Assembly (NCBI RefSeq): GCF_000021925.1
Contig: NC_011830.1
Span: forward strand, 644,501-708,500
Origin: Desulfitobacterium hafniense DCB-2
GTDB taxonomy: Bacteria; Bacillota; Desulfitobacteriia; Desulfitobacteriales; Desulfitobacteriaceae
Direction: 5' to 3'
DNA length: 64,000 nt
Shown here: one piece after another, positions 46,140 through 56,873 of the stretch
How positions within the stretch are numbered: position 1 is the first letter of the stretch
How the letters are laid out: each line of letters begins with the position of its first letter
The notes under the pieces: model-generated
The model's database searches: none
Seen by the model: the letters and a program-made list of their open reading frames with translations, nothing else
Told to the model about the DNA's origin: nothing
Position numbers and translations under genes: made by a program

Positions 46140-46277
46140 TTATTTTGAAATACTCATCAATGCTTTTAATGCTTTTTGTCTGCGGTCTTTGTTTTTGTCA
46201 GGTTTATTAATATCGTTTACCAATCTAACTAAATCTTGTCCTTTTAAGATTGGTGTTGATGCAATTGAAGAAGACAT
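46140..46277 (-). CDS. Small protein of unknown function, 45 residues
   Basis: ATG 46277 follows GGGAGGAAA on the minus strand, a strong ribosome binding site. The product starts with a Ser-rich stretch (MSSSIASTPILKGQDL) and has a helical, Lys-rich end (RRQKALKALMSISK). It looks like a small antitoxin or Fic/Doc-associated tail, but I do not recognise the family. The frame extends upstream to 46325 without a site. Confidence 0.5.
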   Translation of the reverse strand: MSSSIASTPILKGQDLVRLVNDINKPDKNKDRRQKALKALMSISK

Positions 46278-46490
46278 AAAAATTTCCTCCCTTTTGACTG
46301 CAGGTAGAAACTTATTTTCGTCCATATTATACTACTTTATCGTGGTTTGCTACAAGACTTTATGTCTCGTTTGACTATTAACCATGCTCTTCATAGTCTA
46401 AAATTGTTGATTTTCTTAAAGGAAATAGATGTAAGTTGTCGAAATCTATATTTTAACAGAGAAGGAAATCAAACGGAGGAAAGTCGTTCG

Positions 46491-47313
46491 ATGGCACTGC
46501 AAAAAACTGAGTTTTCGGAACATATGTCTTTCAAGTTTTTGGAGATTACTGCGTAAGAAAAATCCGGCTTGGCGTTTGTTAACATCATCTCAGGCTCCTT
46601 TTGTGGCATCTTTTCTCTATAGAGAATTTATTGCGGAAAACAGGCGGCAGATCGCTGAACAAGAGTTGATCAGCCACCTGGAGGGCTTTATTGAGCTGCT
46701 CAATCAGGGGCGTGATGACTTCCTCTTTCCACGCTCAGGACGGAAATACCTGGATGACTGGGCCAATGATGAACATTGTTGGCTGCGGAAATTCTATCCT
46801 CCGGGACAGGATGAGCCTTATTTTGATGTAACTTCCCTAGCCCAGAAAGCCATTGAGTGGTTACTGAGTTTAAGACAACAAGTTTTTATCGGTACAGAAT
46901 CACGCCTGATCACGGTATTTGAACTCCTGCACCAGACTGTGGAGCGCTCTGAAACCGATCCAAATTTACGCTTGGCAGAGCTTGAACGACGCAAAGTTGA
47001 GATTGAGCAGGAAATTATCCGAGTGCAGAAGGGACAGGTAGAGCGGTTGGATGAAACGCAAATCAAGGAGCGTTTTTGGCAGGCGATGACGACTGCGCGA
47101 GAGATTCTGGTCGACTTCCGGGCAGTAGAATAGAATTTTCGGGAATTGGACCGGGGGATGCGGGAACGGATTGCCACCTGGGAGCGAGGAAAAGGGGAAT
47201 TATTGGAATCAATCTTTGCAAAACAAGACGGCATTGCCCAATCAGAGCAAGGAAAGAGTTTTGCTGCATTCTGGAAGTTTTTAATGTCTTCATCTTATCG
47301 AAAAGGTTGCTGA
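46491..47313 (+). pseudogene. jetA: Decayed Wadjet jetA (DUF3375) gene, N-terminal part
   Basis: A good start (ATG 46491 behind CGGAGGA) encodes SFKFLEITA, as in JetA/DUF3375 proteins. One extra T near 46554 then makes TAA and shifts the frame. Frame +1 continues with the family sequence NPAWRLLTSSQAP, FLYREF, WLRKFYPPGQDEPYF and FIGTESRLITVFELL up to TAG 47131. After that stop it still reads NFRELDRGMRERIATW to TGA at 47311. The rest of jetA (more than half) and jetB, jetC and jetD are absent. JetABCD is an SMC-like plasmid-defence complex; this copy must be dead. Confidence 0.85.
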
Positions 47314-47348
47314 AAGGCGTGCAATCATAATAAGACGGAGACAAGAAA

Positions 47349-47568
47349 ATGAAAAAAGATAATATTGACAATCTCGAAGAATGGGAAGCCAATGGCTGCG
47401 ATTGAGAAGTATCTTAGCATGAGCCGTGAAACCGTCCTGCAGTATATCAATAAGAAGGGTATTCCAGCGCACAAGCTCGGACGGCAATGACAGTTTAAGA
47501 TTTCCGAGGTGGATGAGTGGCTAAGGTCTGGAACGGCGGCTGATGCGGAAGATGAAAAGAATGAATAA
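47349..47568 (+). pseudogene. Decayed excisionase-type HTH DNA-binding gene
   Basis: The frame starts MKKDNIDNLEEWE, then shifts. In the other frame it gives a MerR/excisionase-like helix-turn-helix (AAIEKYLSMSRETVLQYI, then KKGIPAHKLGRQ). A TGA replaces the expected Trp before QFKISEVDEWLRSG. Small proteins of this type often stand at the head of restriction or defence loci. This one is broken by one frameshift and one stop codon. Confidence 0.75.
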
Positions 47569-47618
47569 ACATAGTTGAAATTTTTTAAAAAAGCATTCTT
47601 TTGAAAGGAGCGTGCAAA

Positions 47619-49058
47619 ATGCGAAAGGCATACGATACATTTTTGCTATCTGAAGTGTCTGCGGATTTGGCTGCAAAGGCCGGCAGCTTTGAGCCGTATC
47701 GTTATGAGTGCGCGCATTGCGGAGAAGAAGTTCGTCTGGCTGCAGTGGGTAGTACCAGTATGGTTCCGCATTTCCGGCATCGTAGTGGGAATAGTGATAT
47801 TGAATGTGAATATTATTTAGGGCAATTCAGTGCTATCACGGATGCTCGCTCCAGAAAAAGCAAAAATGAAAGAGCAGAATTCTATTTTGATAGCAATACC
47901 AAAATGTTTTATCTTGGCTTGAGGTTTAGCGAAGATGAGATATCTGCCTATGAACAACTTTCTACTATTTTCGAATTAAGAGTTGCGTCTCAGGCACAAC
48001 CGTTCTACTCATTGCAAATTAACGGTAGAAACTTTACCTCTGATATGCAGAGGCTGATTCCCCTTGAAAAATTCTCTTACAGCTATTTCTTGTCAAACAC
48101 GCTAAATGGTGTCAAGAGAAAATACGAGGTGTTTAATAACGTCGCAAACAACGCCGCGACTTTCTTTAAGATGCAAGTAGGTGATAGTGACTACAGAGCA
48201 AAGTTAGTTCGCAGTGCCGTTCTTTATACGAATATCCCGTACTTCATAGCTTTCCAAAGTCAGAGCCATCATTGGTCACCAATAGATATTCGTCTGCCAA
48301 GGGAAATAAGGGTCGAAAGTACTTTCAAGTTTGAAACAATGGGGAGGAAGTTCTTGGGGAAGATTTTGACCATAACTGCAAAAACAGCACAAATTGACTC
48401 ATTATTATTCTCTTGGGGTTATCAGTTGGAATCCTCAGAAAAACTGACCTTACTTTGGCCGCCAGCAATCCTTTCAGAAGATATATCAATAATAAATGCA
48501 GATACAGCGTATCTGTATTCAACATTTGAGCTGCAGGCACACGGCAATATCAATGTCCATTCTGAAGACATTACGAAGATTGTCGATGGGCTTACAAAGA
48601 TTGCCGTTAAGCCAAGAATCAAAGTATATAAGAAAAACGCGGAACTGATGCTTGAAACCTGCGAGCGAGAAACAGATACACACATTAATATCCTTGTGGC
48701 TCGAACAGTTGAAAAAAACTACCGAGTTCCAGACGATGTATCCTTTTTGTTCAATCGTTCCGGGGTTTTGCTGTTGAGCAAGGGTGTAACCGTCCAGATG
48801 ACTCCCGATAGCGAAGTTAGACACTATACAAACGGGTATCTGGATGGAATAGTTGCTCCATCAGAACAAGCAATGTTGGTCGGCGAGTCTCTACTCCAAG
48901 ATGCTCTTATACATTATAAAAGAATGGAAACATTCAACTGGGCCGATTTCAAGTCGCTTGACCTTAGCCAGATTGCTTTTCAATACATCGAAGACTGCGA
49001 GAAGTCGGGTTTGATTAACTCCGCGGCAAAACACTTCATTGAGGAGGGACGGATATGA
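47619..49058 (+). CDS. Defence-operon protein 1: CoiA-like N-terminal zinc domain, unknown C-terminal part
   Basis: A 479-residue protein. ATG 47619 follows AAAGGAGCG. The first 75 residues carry CAHCGEEVRLA, then PHFRHRSGNSDIECEYYLG. This is the Cys/His pattern of the N-terminal domain of competence-type CoiA-like nucleases (Cys, Cys, HFRH, Cys). The remaining 400 residues are beta-rich with no motif I recognise; no nuclease core (PD-ExK) is evident. It is the first gene of the operon, and its TGA overlaps the next ATG as ATGA. I infer a DNA-recognition or sensing role. Confidence 0.6.
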   Translation: MRKAYDTFLLSEVSADLAAKAGSFEPYRYECAHCGEEVRLAAVGSTSMVPHFRHRSGNSDIECEYYLGQFSAITDARSRKSKNERAEFYFDSNTKMFYLGLRFSEDEISAYEQLSTIFELRVASQAQPFYSLQINGRNFTSDMQRLIPLEKFSYSYFLSNTLNGVKRKYEVFNNVANNAATFFKMQVGDSDYRAKLVRSAVLYTNIPYFIAFQSQSHHWSPIDIRLPREIRVESTFKFETMGRKFLGKILTITAKTAQIDSLLFSWGYQLESSEKLTLLWPPAILSEDISIINADTAYLYSTFELQAHGNINVHSEDITKIVDGLTKIAVKPRIKVYKKNAELMLETCERETDTHINILVARTVEKNYRVPDDVSFLFNRSGVLLLSKGVTVQMTPDSEVRHYTNGYLDGIVAPSEQAMLVGESLLQDALIHYKRMETFNWADFKSLDLSQIAFQYIEDCEKSGLINSAAKHFIEEGRI

Positions 49059-50641
49059 ACTACCTTCTCACGATGACCGAGGACGAAATTCGTTATGTTT
49101 GTTCTGCTATCCCACTCCAAGATTCTGTGAGATATTTCAAGCATTATCCGAAAGATTTTGCGAAAATTATGCCGGGATTTCGAGCCACAAGCCTAAAAAA
49201 ACAAGAGCAGGTTAGCGGCATTTTGTTTCGAAGCCGCAACCAGTACTTTATCTCATCATTTATTGAGAAGCACATCAGCCAGTGCCTCGATGAGATTAGT
49301 GCGGCTATCAATGAAAAAACCGAAGAAGGTGCAAGCAAGGAATCTGCATTGCTTCAAACCTTGCCACACTACTTCTTTATGGACAACATTAACTTATACT
49401 TTAAGCTGATAGGCGCAGAGTATGCAGAGGAATTTCTTTCGATGCTTAGTGCAAGCGTCAAAATTATTAAAGAGGCTATAACGGAACGTGAACACGCTAA
49501 ATCCAGACTGGACATAAAAACATCCGAAGTCAGTCGTTTAGAAGCGGAACTTGAGCGTGTTCAAACCGAGCAAGGCAAAATGAGCCGAAAGCTGAGCGAG
49601 CGCTTAGACGAAATCAAGACACTTAAACGAACCAACACAGACCTTGAAAAAAGCAAAGGGCTTATCTCTTCGCACGAACAAACAATTGGAGATCTGAAGC
49701 AAAAAGCGCAAGAGCGGGATGACTACATACAACAACTAAAGATTGAGTTGTCTGGTGCGAGAGAGGAACAACATCAACTTGAAAAAAAAATCAGAGAAGA
49801 ACTCGCCAAACAACAGAAAACGGAGAAATATCGGCAAGATGCCGCTCAAAAACCTAAATGTCCTAAAGACCTCGATGAGTTTAGGGATTACTTGGGATAC
49901 AATTTTGAAAACATCGGTGTGCCAACAAATTCGGATTATTATCCGCTACTCAAAGACTACCTGAGCGAGGTATTGTTTCAAGGAAAGCCGATTATTATCA
50001 GCAGAAGCACGGGATTATCCTTGATAAAATGCGTTTCAAACACGCTTGTAAAGACGCCTGCGGTTTCTACTTTAGCGTTCTCCGATGATATCACAGAAAA
50101 ATCAATAGACAACTTTTTGTCACAGGACAAGCGTATAATCTGCTTAGACAACTTTATTGGGAATTACAATGAAACGGTGCTAATAACAATCTGTGATAGA
50201 CACAAAGACAAGATTATTTTCTTGACCGTTGCTTATGACCACACGCTTTGCTTCGTACCAGACGAGTTAATGAGGTACTGCCATTATCTAAACCTTAATC
50301 GCATTGAGGCTTTTGCAGGTGACATAGAATTGACAGAAGCCCCGTCTGTTGTGGATGAAGTAGAAACAGTAGTTATCTCAATTGCGCCGGATGCTCGATG
50401 GTCTGTCGCCTTAAAAGAAATGTTTGAGGAGTTTGGAGTGCGAGGTGCCTTGTCCGTATATAAGAGCTCTCTCGTTTCTGACGAGTTGAGCCTTTGCCGT
50501 CTGTTGGCGTTTGATGTCTTGCCATATTGTACGGATGTTCTCAAGATTGCTCCATTTAATGTCTCCGAGCGGTTGGTTAAATATGCGGGTGATAGCGGCA
50601 GATGTTTTTATAAGGATTTGTTCAGGAGGTGGTTCGCATGA
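49055..50641 (+). CDS. Defence-operon protein 2: coiled-coil protein with a possible degenerate NTPase domain
   Basis: A 528-residue protein beginning at ATG 49055, which overlaps the previous stop. Residues about 145-280 form a long charged coiled coil (RLEAELERVQTEQGK and similar heptads). The C-terminal half has alternating hydrophobic strands (PIIISRSTG, RIICLDNFIG, IIFLTVAYD) spaced like a P-loop ATPase core. There is no Walker A GxxxxGK, so any NTPase would be inactive or unusual. The family is not recognised. Its stop overlaps the next start as ATGA. Confidence 0.55.
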   Translation: MNYLLTMTEDEIRYVCSAIPLQDSVRYFKHYPKDFAKIMPGFRATSLKKQEQVSGILFRSRNQYFISSFIEKHISQCLDEISAAINEKTEEGASKESALLQTLPHYFFMDNINLYFKLIGAEYAEEFLSMLSASVKIIKEAITEREHAKSRLDIKTSEVSRLEAELERVQTEQGKMSRKLSERLDEIKTLKRTNTDLEKSKGLISSHEQTIGDLKQKAQERDDYIQQLKIELSGAREEQHQLEKKIREELAKQQKTEKYRQDAAQKPKCPKDLDEFRDYLGYNFENIGVPTNSDYYPLLKDYLSEVLFQGKPIIISRSTGLSLIKCVSNTLVKTPAVSTLAFSDDITEKSIDNFLSQDKRIICLDNFIGNYNETVLITICDRHKDKIIFLTVAYDHTLCFVPDELMRYCHYLNLNRIEAFAGDIELTEAPSVVDEVETVVISIAPDARWSVALKEMFEEFGVRGALSVYKSSLVSDELSLCRLLAFDVLPYCTDVLKIAPFNVSERLVKYAGDSGRCFYKDLFRRWFA

Positions 50642-51657
50642 TGAATGGCCTACTGACAACTATGTCGAACGATATGAATATTCCTCGTTATCTCAATGAG
50701 TCCGACAAATCGTTCATTTATCGCCTCTGCTATTCTGCGTTGGGGCAATGGTGTCTAAGCACGGCAATGAATTCGACAGGAGGTGCCGTTGGCACGACAA
50801 AACACAACCAAACTATCGTCCTTAATGACCTGTTGTCACGATACACCGAATTGTTTCCGCAAATATCCGAAAAGTTCATTGACACCAGCAGTCAGCAAAC
50901 AAATTTTTCAGTTAGTGTTCGAAGAACTTACGAGGAAACGGGATATCTATTGACCGATAGCGATAACCACAACCGAATCGCAAGCTATGGCAGAACTATT
51001 CGGGTGGGCGATAAATTTTTATTCTTTGGGCTACCCGGTAAACCTTGCGAAGTTAACGGACTTGGGCTGTTTGCGAACTCTACGGACTATTTGGTTGCTT
51101 TGAAGGACTTTCTCATAAGAGATTCTTTGACGAGCGAGGCGTACTTTGATTCGCGGTTTGACCCAATTGATTTTTATCAAAGGGACATTGATTTATCCGA
51201 ACTAGAGTTTTTCAATCCCAAGTCAAATAATGTACCGTCTATGTCGTGGACTAAAAAGCCTGAAACAGATTGCACTGTGGCGAGGAAAACCGAAACGGGT
51301 CCGTTCTATCGGATAATGAAAGTAACTGGCGAGATACAGTTTGCCGACGAGCCGATTGAACTGCAAACAGATAGTTTTACGTCGTATGAATACAGAAGAT
51401 TGTACTTTGCCTTGAAAACCCATTACGGTAATCCTCTTAGGGCAACCATTACGAAACTCGATGAGTTGTATTCAAAAATTCGTATAGGAGGACACTTGCC
51501 GAATCGCGAATACTATCTATTATTGCTTTTGTCGTGGCCGGAACACAGTGCCTTTGACAAAGTGAACTTTATTATAAGAAACGAACTGATTGCTGGGGTA
51601 ACTGACACGCTTGTAGACATCGGGATAGAAATCAAGGGAGGGCAACCAAATGCATAA
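50638..51657 (+). CDS. Defence-operon protein 3: unknown, 339 residues
   Basis: ATG 50638 follows AGGAGGT and overlaps the upstream TGA. It is a soluble, mixed alpha/beta protein with no motif I recognise. The middle ([29 protein letters not shown]) is typical of a structured domain. The last eight bases overlap the helicase gene. Its place directly upstream of a DruE-like helicase is that of the small unknown genes of Druantia loci, which is my only clue to function. Confidence 0.55.
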   Translation: MMNGLLTTMSNDMNIPRYLNESDKSFIYRLCYSALGQWCLSTAMNSTGGAVGTTKHNQTIVLNDLLSRYTELFPQISEKFIDTSSQQTNFSVSVRRTYEETGYLLTDSDNHNRIASYGRTIRVGDKFLFFGLPGKPCEVNGLGLFANSTDYLVALKDFLIRDSLTSEAYFDSRFDPIDFYQRDIDLSELEFFNPKSNNVPSMSWTKKPETDCTVARKTETGPFYRIMKVTGEIQFADEPIELQTDSFTSYEYRRLYFALKTHYGNPLRATITKLDELYSKIRIGGHLPNREYYLLLLLSWPEHSAFDKVNFIIRNELIAGVTDTLVDIGIEIKGGQPNA

Positions 51658-54600
51658 TCCTAACGGAGTTCAGGCGTATTATCAGGCTATTCGTGATAGA
51701 CTGAAGAACTATATTAAGTCCGACTACTTGGCAAATAGCGAAACGCTATTGCGCTATGTCGATGACATACTCGGCGATTTGTGTTCTGAGTACACGAACA
51801 TCGCTCGCGAACCGTATATTGAAACCGCAGCTTCTTACAAGAAAATACAAGATGGGATACGGAACTCTTCTCAAATTGAGCAAGGGGTAAAAGAATCTTT
51901 GCTAAAATTGGTTGCCAAAGGACTTGGTATTTTCTCTGACCCATTTGAGCATCAAGTTAAAGCTCTCGAATATTTCCTTGCCGGACGGGATTTGTTTGTG
52001 TCCACGGGCACCGGTTCCGGTAAGACCGAATGCTTTCTTTGGCCGATTATTGCAAAGAGTTTTGAAGAAGCAAAGAATCACCCTGCGACCTTTAAGAACG
52101 AGGCTGTTCGCACACTTATCATTTATCCAATGAACGCACTCGTTTCAGATCAGTTAGCGCGTTTCAGAAAAATTATCGGTAGCTCAGATTTCAAAGATAT
52201 ATTTACGCGTGACACACACGCAACACGGATACCTCATTTCGGTATGTACACAGGCAGAACTCCGTACTCAGGTGATGCGAAAAAAACAAGCAGCAAAGAG
52301 CTGGCGATGACTTTCCGAGACAACTTCCTAATTGATGAAACTGCCGATGCTGACACGCAAAGAAGGCAAACGAACAGTATCCAAGGGCTAAAAAGCATCA
52401 ACAAATATCCTGCGCGGTTTGGTGAGAACGGACTTCGTGTCTTTATCGAGAACCTTGAAAAGAATATCCACAGACCGTCACCATATGATGCCGAGTTCAT
52501 TACGCGTTTTGAGATGCAGAATTATCCGCCTGACATTCTTATTACCAACTACTCAATGTTAGAATATATGCTTATGCGGCAACGCGAGGCTAATATTTGG
52601 GATAAAACAAAAGAATGGCTTGAGGTTTCAAACAAAAATAAATTGCTCATTGTTCTTGATGAGGCACATATGTACCGTGGCTCCGCGGGAGGGGAAATTG
52701 CTCTCTTACTGGAAAGGCTGTTCTACCGTCTTGGCATTCCCGTAGAAAGGGTTCAATTTATTCTAACAACCGCGAGTATGCCACAAAATGAGCAGTCGGC
52801 AATTAACGATTTTTATAGTGGACTGACTGGCAAAGCGGCTTCTTCTTGTGAATTTCTCTTTGGGTCAAAAGAGGAGATTCCTGACGAGCAGGAAATAAGA
52901 ACGGATATTGAGGCGTTAGCCTCGATAGGTTCCGACCAAGTCCAAGGCGATGAAATAACAAAGCGTATTCTTGACTTTGCTTCTTTTGTGTTTAATACGA
53001 CCTTGCCGTCTGACATTAGTCAAGATAGTGCACAAGAATGGCTATACGACAATCTTCCAAAATATGAGGCTTTCGTCAAGCTGAATAGACTCTGCCGTGA
53101 TGGTGCGAAATCGTATAGCGAAATAAAAGAAGCTGTCTTTGGAAATGTTGCTGCTTCGGACAAGGCGCTTGATACCCTGTTGGTATTGGTTTCACTGGCC
53201 GCGAAAGGCGGTAACATTCTGTTCCCCGTTAGGCTCCATATGTTTCTTCGCGGCTTGCAGGGACTTTATGCCTGCTCGAACCCCAAATGCACTTGTGCAA
53301 AATACTCAGAAAGTGAAGGATTGCCACTTGGGAAAGTCATCTCTATTCCGAAGGATAAGTGCGAGTGCGGGGGCAGGATATATGAACTCTTCAATCACAT
53401 AAAATGTGGAGCGTTATATATTCGAGCATTTGTTCAAAAAAATGAGGGTCAACCATACTGGTACGTCTTCCCGCAAAAGGGTTTGGACGGGGATGTTAAT
53501 TCTTTGCAAGAACTATTGCTTTACGTCGTCCCTAAACAATATCAGTGCGGGAAGAATGATAAGATTGGCTCCCTTGACCCATTTACAGGTAAACTGTATC
53601 TGACCCCACAGGATGATGAAACTCTACTTGATGTTGTCTACTACAATAAAAGTGAAAAAGGCAAAAAGACAGATGCTAAAGGAATGCCTTTTAACTTTGG
53701 TGTATGCCCAAAATGTAAAAAGCCGATGCCGTTAAAAAAGCCTGTCGACTTGTCAACCAAGGGCAATATACCGTTTTACAACCTGACTAAGGCCCAATTC
53801 GAACTTCAGCCACCGAAGTCTGGACTTATCAACCAAGGCAAAAAGGTGTTACTGTTCTCCGATTCGCGCCAAAATGCGGCAAAACTCGCATTAGATCTTT
53901 CAAAATCATCAGATGCGGATGCTTTCCGTCAAGCCATAATGCTTGCATCGCTTTTGTTAGAGATAGACGGTAAAGAACATTCTTTGGCTGATTTGTACCC
54001 TGCGTTTCTGGACGTGTGCAATCAAAATAGCCTTGCTTTCTTTAGCGGGACAAGCAAAGACAAATTCGATGGCGATAAGCGAAAATTTGCCAAATCTAAA
54101 GCAAACGCAGAAAAACGTGGACGAACAATTAACTATTCCTCCTTGCTTGGTGATTACGGTGCTTTACCAGACAATTACTATGAACAACTTTTAACTTTCT
54201 TTACTGAAAGTCCTCGTTCATTCAAGGATATTGGAATAGGTTTTTTAGCACCATTATCTACAGTTCTGGATCTTTGTATGGAATACTTAGAAGACGATGA
54301 TATCAGTATCGATAAAACTAAGCTTTACCAGTTGCTTGTGCTGATGTTTTGGGATGTTATGGATGATAGCGCCGCCTTAGGAGAAACCATCCAAGATGAC
54401 GTGCGAAAAGGATTGCCCGGACGAAGCAAGAACCAAACATTCGGACTTAGCTTCGACTTTTCAACATCATTGGATAAAGGACTTCTCCAGCGAATTCAGG
54501 AATTGTTGGACCTTGATTCCCCCACAATGGTAAAAATCGTGGATAAGGTACGCGACTTATTCTTTGCCTCTTCGTCTACCAATCGCTACTACATTAAATT

Positions 54601-56872
54601 GAGTGCAGTTAAAATCGAACTGGCGGACGATAATTTTGTGTGGTATCGGTGCGTGAAGTGCGGAAAATTGTCTCCGTTTAAAATTGGTGACTATTGTGGT
54701 GCTTGTTTTGATTCGACCGATTTAGTTCCCATTGACGAGAAGGAATTGTCACGCTTTGACTTCTGGCGCATACCCGTTCTAAATGCACTCAAAAAGATAG
54801 AAAACATTCACACGATTGATACCGAAGAGCATACGGCGCAACTTTCACATAAGGAAATCCGTAGCGACACATGGAGCCGCACGGAAAAATACGAAATGCG
54901 CTTCCAAGACATTAACGCTGGAGAACATGGAGAAGATGCAATTGATGTTCTCAGTTGCACAACAACAATGGAGGTCGGTATCGATATCGGCTCATTGACT
55001 GCAGTCGGGCTTCGCAACATCCCACCCATGAGGGAGAACTATCAACAACGAGCAGGACGTGCCGGACGTAAGAATGCAGGGATATCTACAATTGTGACTT
55101 ATGCCTCTGGAGGTACGCACGACAGCCACTACTTCCAACACCCTGATGAAATGATTTCCGGTGCACCACGTAAGCCGTGGATAGATCGCGACAATCTAAA
55201 AATTAAACAACGGCACGTAAATATGCTGACACTAAACGGGTTTATGTCCACGGAAGCTATGAGAACCCAATTTGATGGGATTGTTGATATAGGGATTATT
55301 GAATTCTGTGAATTATATGGCGAAAACTTTATTGAGTATGTAGAGAAATTTTCTAAAAACTCTGGACTTTCAACCGCTAAAACAATAGAACATTTCCGAG
55401 AAATATGCGGGCTTGTTTTAGCAGAGGGCAAGCGTGATGAATATATAAACAATGACAAAGAGACGCCTGCGTTCGATGTTTTTTATCGCGAAGGCTTTAT
55501 CCCGTCTTACTCTTTTCCCAAAAATGTTGTAAGGTTCTTTGTTGAAAAGGAATCAGAGCGAGGCAAAAGTGCGCCAAGGGATATTCAGTATGCACCCGAA
55601 CGTGACATAGCCGTGGCTCTTAGCGAATACGCTCCCGGTCGCTTCGTGACCATAGACAAGAAAATATTTAAGAGCGGAGGAATTTATGCTAATCCTCGTC
55701 CCCGTGGGTTTGAAACAAATCAAGCAGAGTTTTATTTCAAGAACACGGACTACTACAAGGACATCTTTATCTGTTCCGAATGCAACTGGTTCGGGCTTCA
55801 GGAGGATGCAAGCCTATCACAATGCCCATACTGTGGCTCGGACATTGTGAAAAACAAAATGCTGCGTCCTTGGGGATTTTCCCCTGTAAAGGGTGATGAA
55901 GTAAAGTTCGAGGATGAAGACGAGCAATACACCTATGCCGAAGCCCCGTTCTATTCTTATGTCCCTGAGGATACGAGGATGGACAGCTTTGGACAGAGCA
56001 AAATCCGTTTCGCCAATTTGCCTGACCGCAAAGTACTCACCGTTAATATGGGGAAGAGTAAAAACGGATTCAATGTTTGCAAAAAATGCGGAGGAGCGGA
56101 GGTTACTGACGCAAAGGGAAGTGCGAGGTATTTGTTTTCTCAGCCTTATCATGATAACCACCCACTCTGCCGACATGAAGGAACCGTTGCCCACGGCATT
56201 TATCTCGGATATGAGTTTCTTACGGATATGTTTATGCTTGATATTTCCTACGACTCGACAAGATTGGTAGGAAATCATAGTGCTGAAGATAAAAGCATCC
56301 TTCGTGCGGCTGTAACTACTTTGCACGAAGCCCTCAAAAAAGCTGTCGCACTCGTTTTGGATATCGACTATAACGAAATCAGCGGCGGGTGGCGTCCGAG
56401 AATCAAGGGAGACGGGAACTCGCACATAGAAATGTTTTTCTATGATAATCTGACCAGTGGTGCTGGGTATTCATCCCTTATCGGCTCGATTTTAGACAAG
56501 GTACTTGAACGGGCGCGTATTATACTGACTGAGTGCGAATGTTCACGTTCCTGCAAGAACTGCTTGGATAATTATTGGAATCAACGAAATCATCAAATGT
56601 TCGACCGTTATCTGGGATTGCAACTGCTTGCCTACGCACAATTTGGGCAATTGCCCGATGATTATGAAGTAAGCGAGCAGGATAAATATCTTCGCCCCTT
56701 ACTCAAGCTAATAACGGAGGACGGCGGCGTGCCATCCGCGTTTGAGGTTATTCCTGCACTGAGGAAAAAACCTGATAACAAACAAAGCAAAATGTATCTC
56801 AATCCATACGATCTAACGGATTGGCTTCCTAATGCGTTTATGACATATCGAAATCTGATGAGTGAGGGGTAA
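51650..56872 (+). CDS. Large DEAH-box helicase with DUF1998 C-terminus (DruE-like)
   Basis: A 1740-residue SF2 helicase. Walker [10 protein letters not shown] lies at about residues 119-127 and DEAH ([16 protein letters not shown]) near 336. The second RecA domain is split by long zinc-rich inserts: [30 protein letters not shown] with YCGACF, and CSECNW with CPYCGSD. Motif VI is [10 protein letters not shown] near residue 1131. The C-terminal DUF1998 zone ends in [17 protein letters not shown]. One polypeptide with helicase and DUF1998 is the DruE layout; in DISARM the two are separate proteins (DrmA, DrmB). It presumably translocates on or unwinds invading DNA. It overlaps the upstream gene by eight bases. 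Confidence 0.8.
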   Translation: MHNPNGVQAYYQAIRDRLKNYIKSDYLANSETLLRYVDDILGDLCSEYTNIAREPYIETAASYKKIQDGIRNSSQIEQGVKESLLKLVAKGLGIFSDPFEHQVKALEYFLAGRDLFVSTGTGSGKTECFLWPIIAKSFEEAKNHPATFKNEAVRTLIIYPMNALVSDQLARFRKIIGSSDFKDIFTRDTHATRIPHFGMYTGRTPYSGDAKKTSSKELAMTFRDNFLIDETADADTQRRQTNSIQGLKSINKYPARFGENGLRVFIENLEKNIHRPSPYDAEFITRFEMQNYPPDILITNYSMLEYMLMRQREANIWDKTKEWLEVSNKNKLLIVLDEAHMYRGSAGGEIALLLERLFYRLGIPVERVQFILTTASMPQNEQSAINDFYSGLTGKAASSCEFLFGSKEEIPDEQEIRTDIEALASIGSDQVQGDEITKRILDFASFVFNTTLPSDISQDSAQEWLYDNLPKYEAFVKLNRLCRDGAKSYSEIKEAVFGNVAASDKALDTLLVLVSLAAKGGNILFPVRLHMFLRGLQGLYACSNPKCTCAKYSESEGLPLGKVISIPKDKCECGGRIYELFNHIKCGALYIRAFVQKNEGQPYWYVFPQKGLDGDVNSLQELLLYVVPKQYQCGKNDKIGSLDPFTGKLYLTPQDDETLLDVVYYNKSEKGKKTDAKGMPFNFGVCPKCKKPMPLKKPVDLSTKGNIPFYNLTKAQFELQPPKSGLINQGKKVLLFSDSRQNAAKLALDLSKSSDADAFRQAIMLASLLLEIDGKEHSLADLYPAFLDVCNQNSLAFFSGTSKDKFDGDKRKFAKSKANAEKRGRTINYSSLLGDYGALPDNYYEQLLTFFTESPRSFKDIGIGFLAPLSTVLDLCMEYLEDDDISIDKTKLYQLLVLMFWDVMDDSAALGETIQDDVRKGLPGRSKNQTFGLSFDFSTSLDKGLLQRIQELLDLDSPTMVKIVDKVRDLFFASSSTNRYYIKLSAVKIELADDNFVWYRCVKCGKLSPFKIGDYCGACFDSTDLVPIDEKELSRFDFWRIPVLNALKKIENIHTIDTEEHTAQLSHKEIRSDTWSRTEKYEMRFQDINAGEHGEDAIDVLSCTTTMEVGIDIGSLTAVGLRNIPPMRENYQQRAGRAGRKNAGISTIVTYASGGTHDSHYFQHPDEMISGAPRKPWIDRDNLKIKQRHVNMLTLNGFMSTEAMRTQFDGIVDIGIIEFCELYGENFIEYVEKFSKNSGLSTAKTIEHFREICGLVLAEGKRDEYINNDKETPAFDVFYREGFIPSYSFPKNVVRFFVEKESERGKSAPRDIQYAPERDIAVALSEYAPGRFVTIDKKIFKSGGIYANPRPRGFETNQAEFYFKNTDYYKDIFICSECNWFGLQEDASLSQCPYCGSDIVKNKMLRPWGFSPVKGDEVKFEDEDEQYTYAEAPFYSYVPEDTRMDSFGQSKIRFANLPDRKVLTVNMGKSKNGFNVCKKCGGAEVTDAKGSARYLFSQPYHDNHPLCRHEGTVAHGIYLGYEFLTDMFMLDISYDSTRLVGNHSAEDKSILRAAVTTLHEALKKAVALVLDIDYNEISGGWRPRIKGDGNSHIEMFFYDNLTSGAGYSSLIGSILDKVLERARIILTECECSRSCKNCLDNYWNQRNHQMFDRYLGLQLLAYAQFGQLPDDYEVSEQDKYLRPLLKLITEDGGVPSAFEVIPALRKKPDNKQSKMYLNPYDLTDWLPNAFMTYRNLMSEG

Positions 56873-56873
56873 T

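Noticed and set aside
46347..46556. 69-codon frame before the jetA relic
   Set aside because: Only the last 22 codons, from ATG 46491, make sense, as the start of JetA; the earlier part lacks a ribosome binding site.
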